This document shows, in pieces, positions 62,297 through 64,000 of a stretch of 64,000 bases of DNA. Origin of the DNA: Roseiarcus sp963805295 (GTDB lineage: Bacteria; Pseudomonadota; Alphaproteobacteria; Rhizobiales; Beijerinckiaceae). The DNA lies in contig CAWDTW010000052.1 of NCBI GenBank assembly GCA_963805295.1, forward strand, positions 100,753 to 164,752, given 5' to 3'. The translations under genes and the position numbers were made by a program. The notes beneath the pieces are model-generated. The model made no database searches. It was not told the origin of the DNA and saw only the letters and a list, made by a program, of their open reading frames with translations. The stretch's first letter is position 1, and each line of letters begins with the position of its first letter.

Positions 62297-62815
62297 ATGA
62301 AAGTCAACATCGACCACAGCAGCGTCAAGCGCAACGTGATGATTTACTACGTCACCGTCAATGTTCAATTCTCCGAGGAGGAAAAAGCAGTCATCCGCGC
62401 CAGAAATCTCGGCGATGACGTTCTCACATTCCAGACGGGGCTTCTCAATATGCCGCCGCAGGCGTTCACGAACGCCCCGCTCGTTGTCATTCAGGTGGCC
62501 TCGCGCCTCATGGCATTCTTCGGCATTCTATTCTTCCTTTTTGTGGAGTTCATCGGGCCGTGGCCATTCCTCATCTGCCTCATCGGCGCTCCTGCTCTCT
62601 TCTTTTACCGAAAACATATCGAGCGAGCACAGAAAAATTTGGACAAGCAGGAATTGAAGGTCAAAGACATCGTCGCAGCGCCTTTCACCCTTTGCACCCA
62701 CACTCTCGCGTATGTCCCCGACATCGAGCAGGAAGTCACCGACAAATTACGTACCGTCAAAGACCTCATCGTTCGCGTCACGGAAGCGCCGAAGGCGAAA
62801 ACCGTTGAGATTTAG
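62297..62815 (+). CDS. Hypothetical membrane protein
   Basis: One hundred and seventy-two residues. The N-terminal 75 are soluble (YYVTVNVQFSEEEKAVIRAR), then two hydrophobic segments (LVVIQVASRLMAFFGILFFL and FIGPWPFLICLIGAPALFFY) and a charged C-terminus. No family recognised. ATG 62297 has no strong RBS in front. The next gene starts four bases after its stop, so it shares a transcript with the ATPase gene and may form a membrane complex with it. Confidence 0.55.
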   Translation: MKVNIDHSSVKRNVMIYYVTVNVQFSEEEKAVIRARNLGDDVLTFQTGLLNMPPQAFTNAPLVVIQVASRLMAFFGILFFLFVEFIGPWPFLICLIGAPALFFYRKHIERAQKNLDKQELKVKDIVAAPFTLCTHTLAYVPDIEQEVTDKLRTVKDLIVRVTEAPKAKTVEI

Positions 62816-62818
62816 GCC

Positions 62819-64000
62819 ATGTCCCGCGAGTCGAAACCCGGAGAGGAGCTGCTTCCTTTTTTGAGGCCCTCGTCATTCTCTTTACTGGGATGGTTCACGT
62901 TCTGTGGGCGGTCGTTCATATTACTGCCGCCTTTATCGATTGGGCCACCGTAACGCTTCATCTCCGTTCTGAGCGTAAATTTGATAACCAGCTTGACGCC
63001 AAAATAGACCCCGACATCGAACGCCTCTTGCAAACCGTCCGAGTGCGCGCCGCAGCAGCTACGTCGCTTTCCAGAAAGACGTTCGGTGACAAGTGGGGAG
63101 ACGCGGTAGGCGACATCGAACGCAACGGAGAACTCCCCGCCACTGCAATCATGCAGGCGTATTTCAATGCTGCGTGGAAACTCTTTGAGGAAGAGGCACA
63201 CGATATCGTCGATCTGCCACCCTCCGGCGATGTCATCAAACGTGCGCGGTATCTCGATTACCTCATCGACCGCGCCCAGCGCCTCAAAGACCCCGACGCG
63301 CTCATAGACGCATTCGTCCGCGCGACTGCCAACTCATTCACGCAGTTTAGCCGCACGCTCTCCCCGCTCGCGTTTCAGCCCGACGACGCTCCGGCGACAT
63401 TCGCCACCATATCGCTACGCGACGCCATACGGAACATTCCCGCCGCCGTTGACGCTCTCTTTATTCCCTTCATCGCCGACAACGTAGCCAAGCTCGGACT
63501 TTTCTCCCGTTACCGCGCACACTTCGCCACCCTCGACGAGAAACCCCCCATCCCCGAGGACGCATCCACCGACCTCATAGACACGTACTTCACCAATACC
63601 CCTTTCGCCAACTTCTTCACTACAAAAGTACCCTTCACCATTCCGACATCGCGCCTGCTTGAACACTGCGTCATTGTGGCGGGCTCCGGCATGGAAAAAC
63701 GCAGACGCTCGGCTCTATCATCACCTACCATCTAACGCAGAAAGACCCTCCGGCTCTCGTCGTGCTGGACTTGACCGGCGCACTTGTCGGAAAAGTCCAG
63801 ACGCTCGCGCTTTTCAATCAAGAGTTAAAGGACAGGCTTCTCATCATCGACCCCGAACACGACCCCGTGCCAGCGCTCAACATGTTCGATGTTTCGAGCC
63901 CCCGCATGCAGGGCTATTCGGTTTCAATGCGCGAGTCCATCGAAACGGAAATCGTCGCCCTGTTCAATTACATTTTCACGAGTGCGCAGAACGACCTCAC
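62819..64000 (+). CDS. P-loop ATPase with N-terminal membrane segment, two frameshifts, runs off the window
   Basis: ATG 62819 gives MSRESKPGEELLPF; after a shift in the T6 run near 62865 the frame reads EALVILFTGMVHVLWAVVHI, a membrane segment. A soluble domain of about 230 residues follows, then Walker A, read as AGSGHGKTQTL after restoring one C near 63692, then LVVLDLTGALV and LLIIDPEHDPVPALNMFD. The ordering of P-loop, acidic strand and IDP...ALN resembles HerA/VirD4-like DNA-pumping ATPases, such as conjugation coupling proteins, but I would not choose between them. The gene is incomplete at 64000. Confidence 0.55.

Overview
The window is GC-rich DNA (most genes look well above 60% GC) from an alphaproteobacterium, most likely order Hyphomicrobiales. 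The evidence is a poly(hydroxyalkanoate) phasin, a class II DAHP synthase, a NADH-type FabI, an alpha-2-macroglobulin/PbpC pair and many RAYT/REP-type repeats. I cannot name a genus from the sequence alone. No tRNA, rRNA or CRISPR array was found.

Layout. 1-7.3 kb is a lipid module: a phasin overlapping a patatin-like esterase on the minus strand, and divergently a fatty acyl-CoA reductase, an acyl-CoA ligase and a GMC oxidoreductase. 7.3-18.3 kb is mostly ordinary chromosome: aldo/keto reductase, a broken vapB, two MFS transporters, a RAYT transposase, trans-aconitate methyltransferase, pdxH, a DnaJ-type chaperone, fabI and class II DAHP synthase. 18.3-23.3 kb is a mobile-element cluster: the front of an acyltransferase gene, a DUF6946-like gene, an HTH gene, and an IS66-type element with an IS1380-type element nested in it. 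23.5-36.4 kb carries pbpC and an alpha-2-macroglobulin gene, an orphan antitoxin, an IS630 element, a peptidoglycan-binding protein, a cdh remnant and serB. miaA follows at 36.4-37.3 kb. 37.3-40 kb is a second element cluster: an IS1634 remnant, the back of an acyltransferase gene, an IS4 remnant, three 145-bp MITEs and an inverted second copy of the HTH gene. 40.1-41.9 kb is an AT-rich NACHT NTPase gene, probably a transferred anti-phage gene, now broken. 42-50 kb is beta-oxidation (fadB/fadA-like genes and a hydrolase), a secreted MsrA/MsrB pair and an alpha/beta hydrolase coupled to an MDR dehydrogenase. 50-53.5 kb holds small hypotheticals, a GC-rich gene-free block and an amidohydrolase next to a CoA-ligase stub. 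53.5-64 kb is accessory DNA: two ISKra4 elements, a ParB-like/HTH operon, a Tudor-like gene with a strong promoter, a truncated group II intron, a tyrosine recombinase, an AlpA-like regulator, a membrane protein and the start of a P-loop ATPase gene.

Two themes stand out. First, the two halves of an acyltransferase lie about 19 kb apart on opposite strands, and each lies next to one of two inverted copies of the same HTH/IS-end sequence. This is what an inversion through those repeats would leave. The 145-bp MITEs share terminal repeats with the IS66-type element, and one MITE has a perfect 8-bp target duplication. Second, an unusually large number of conserved genes carry single-base indels (FAR, pbpC, alpha-2-macroglobulin, miaA, thiolase, hydrolases and others), several in homopolymers. 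Residual sequencing error is a serious alternative to gene decay, so frameshifted entries should be read with that in mind.
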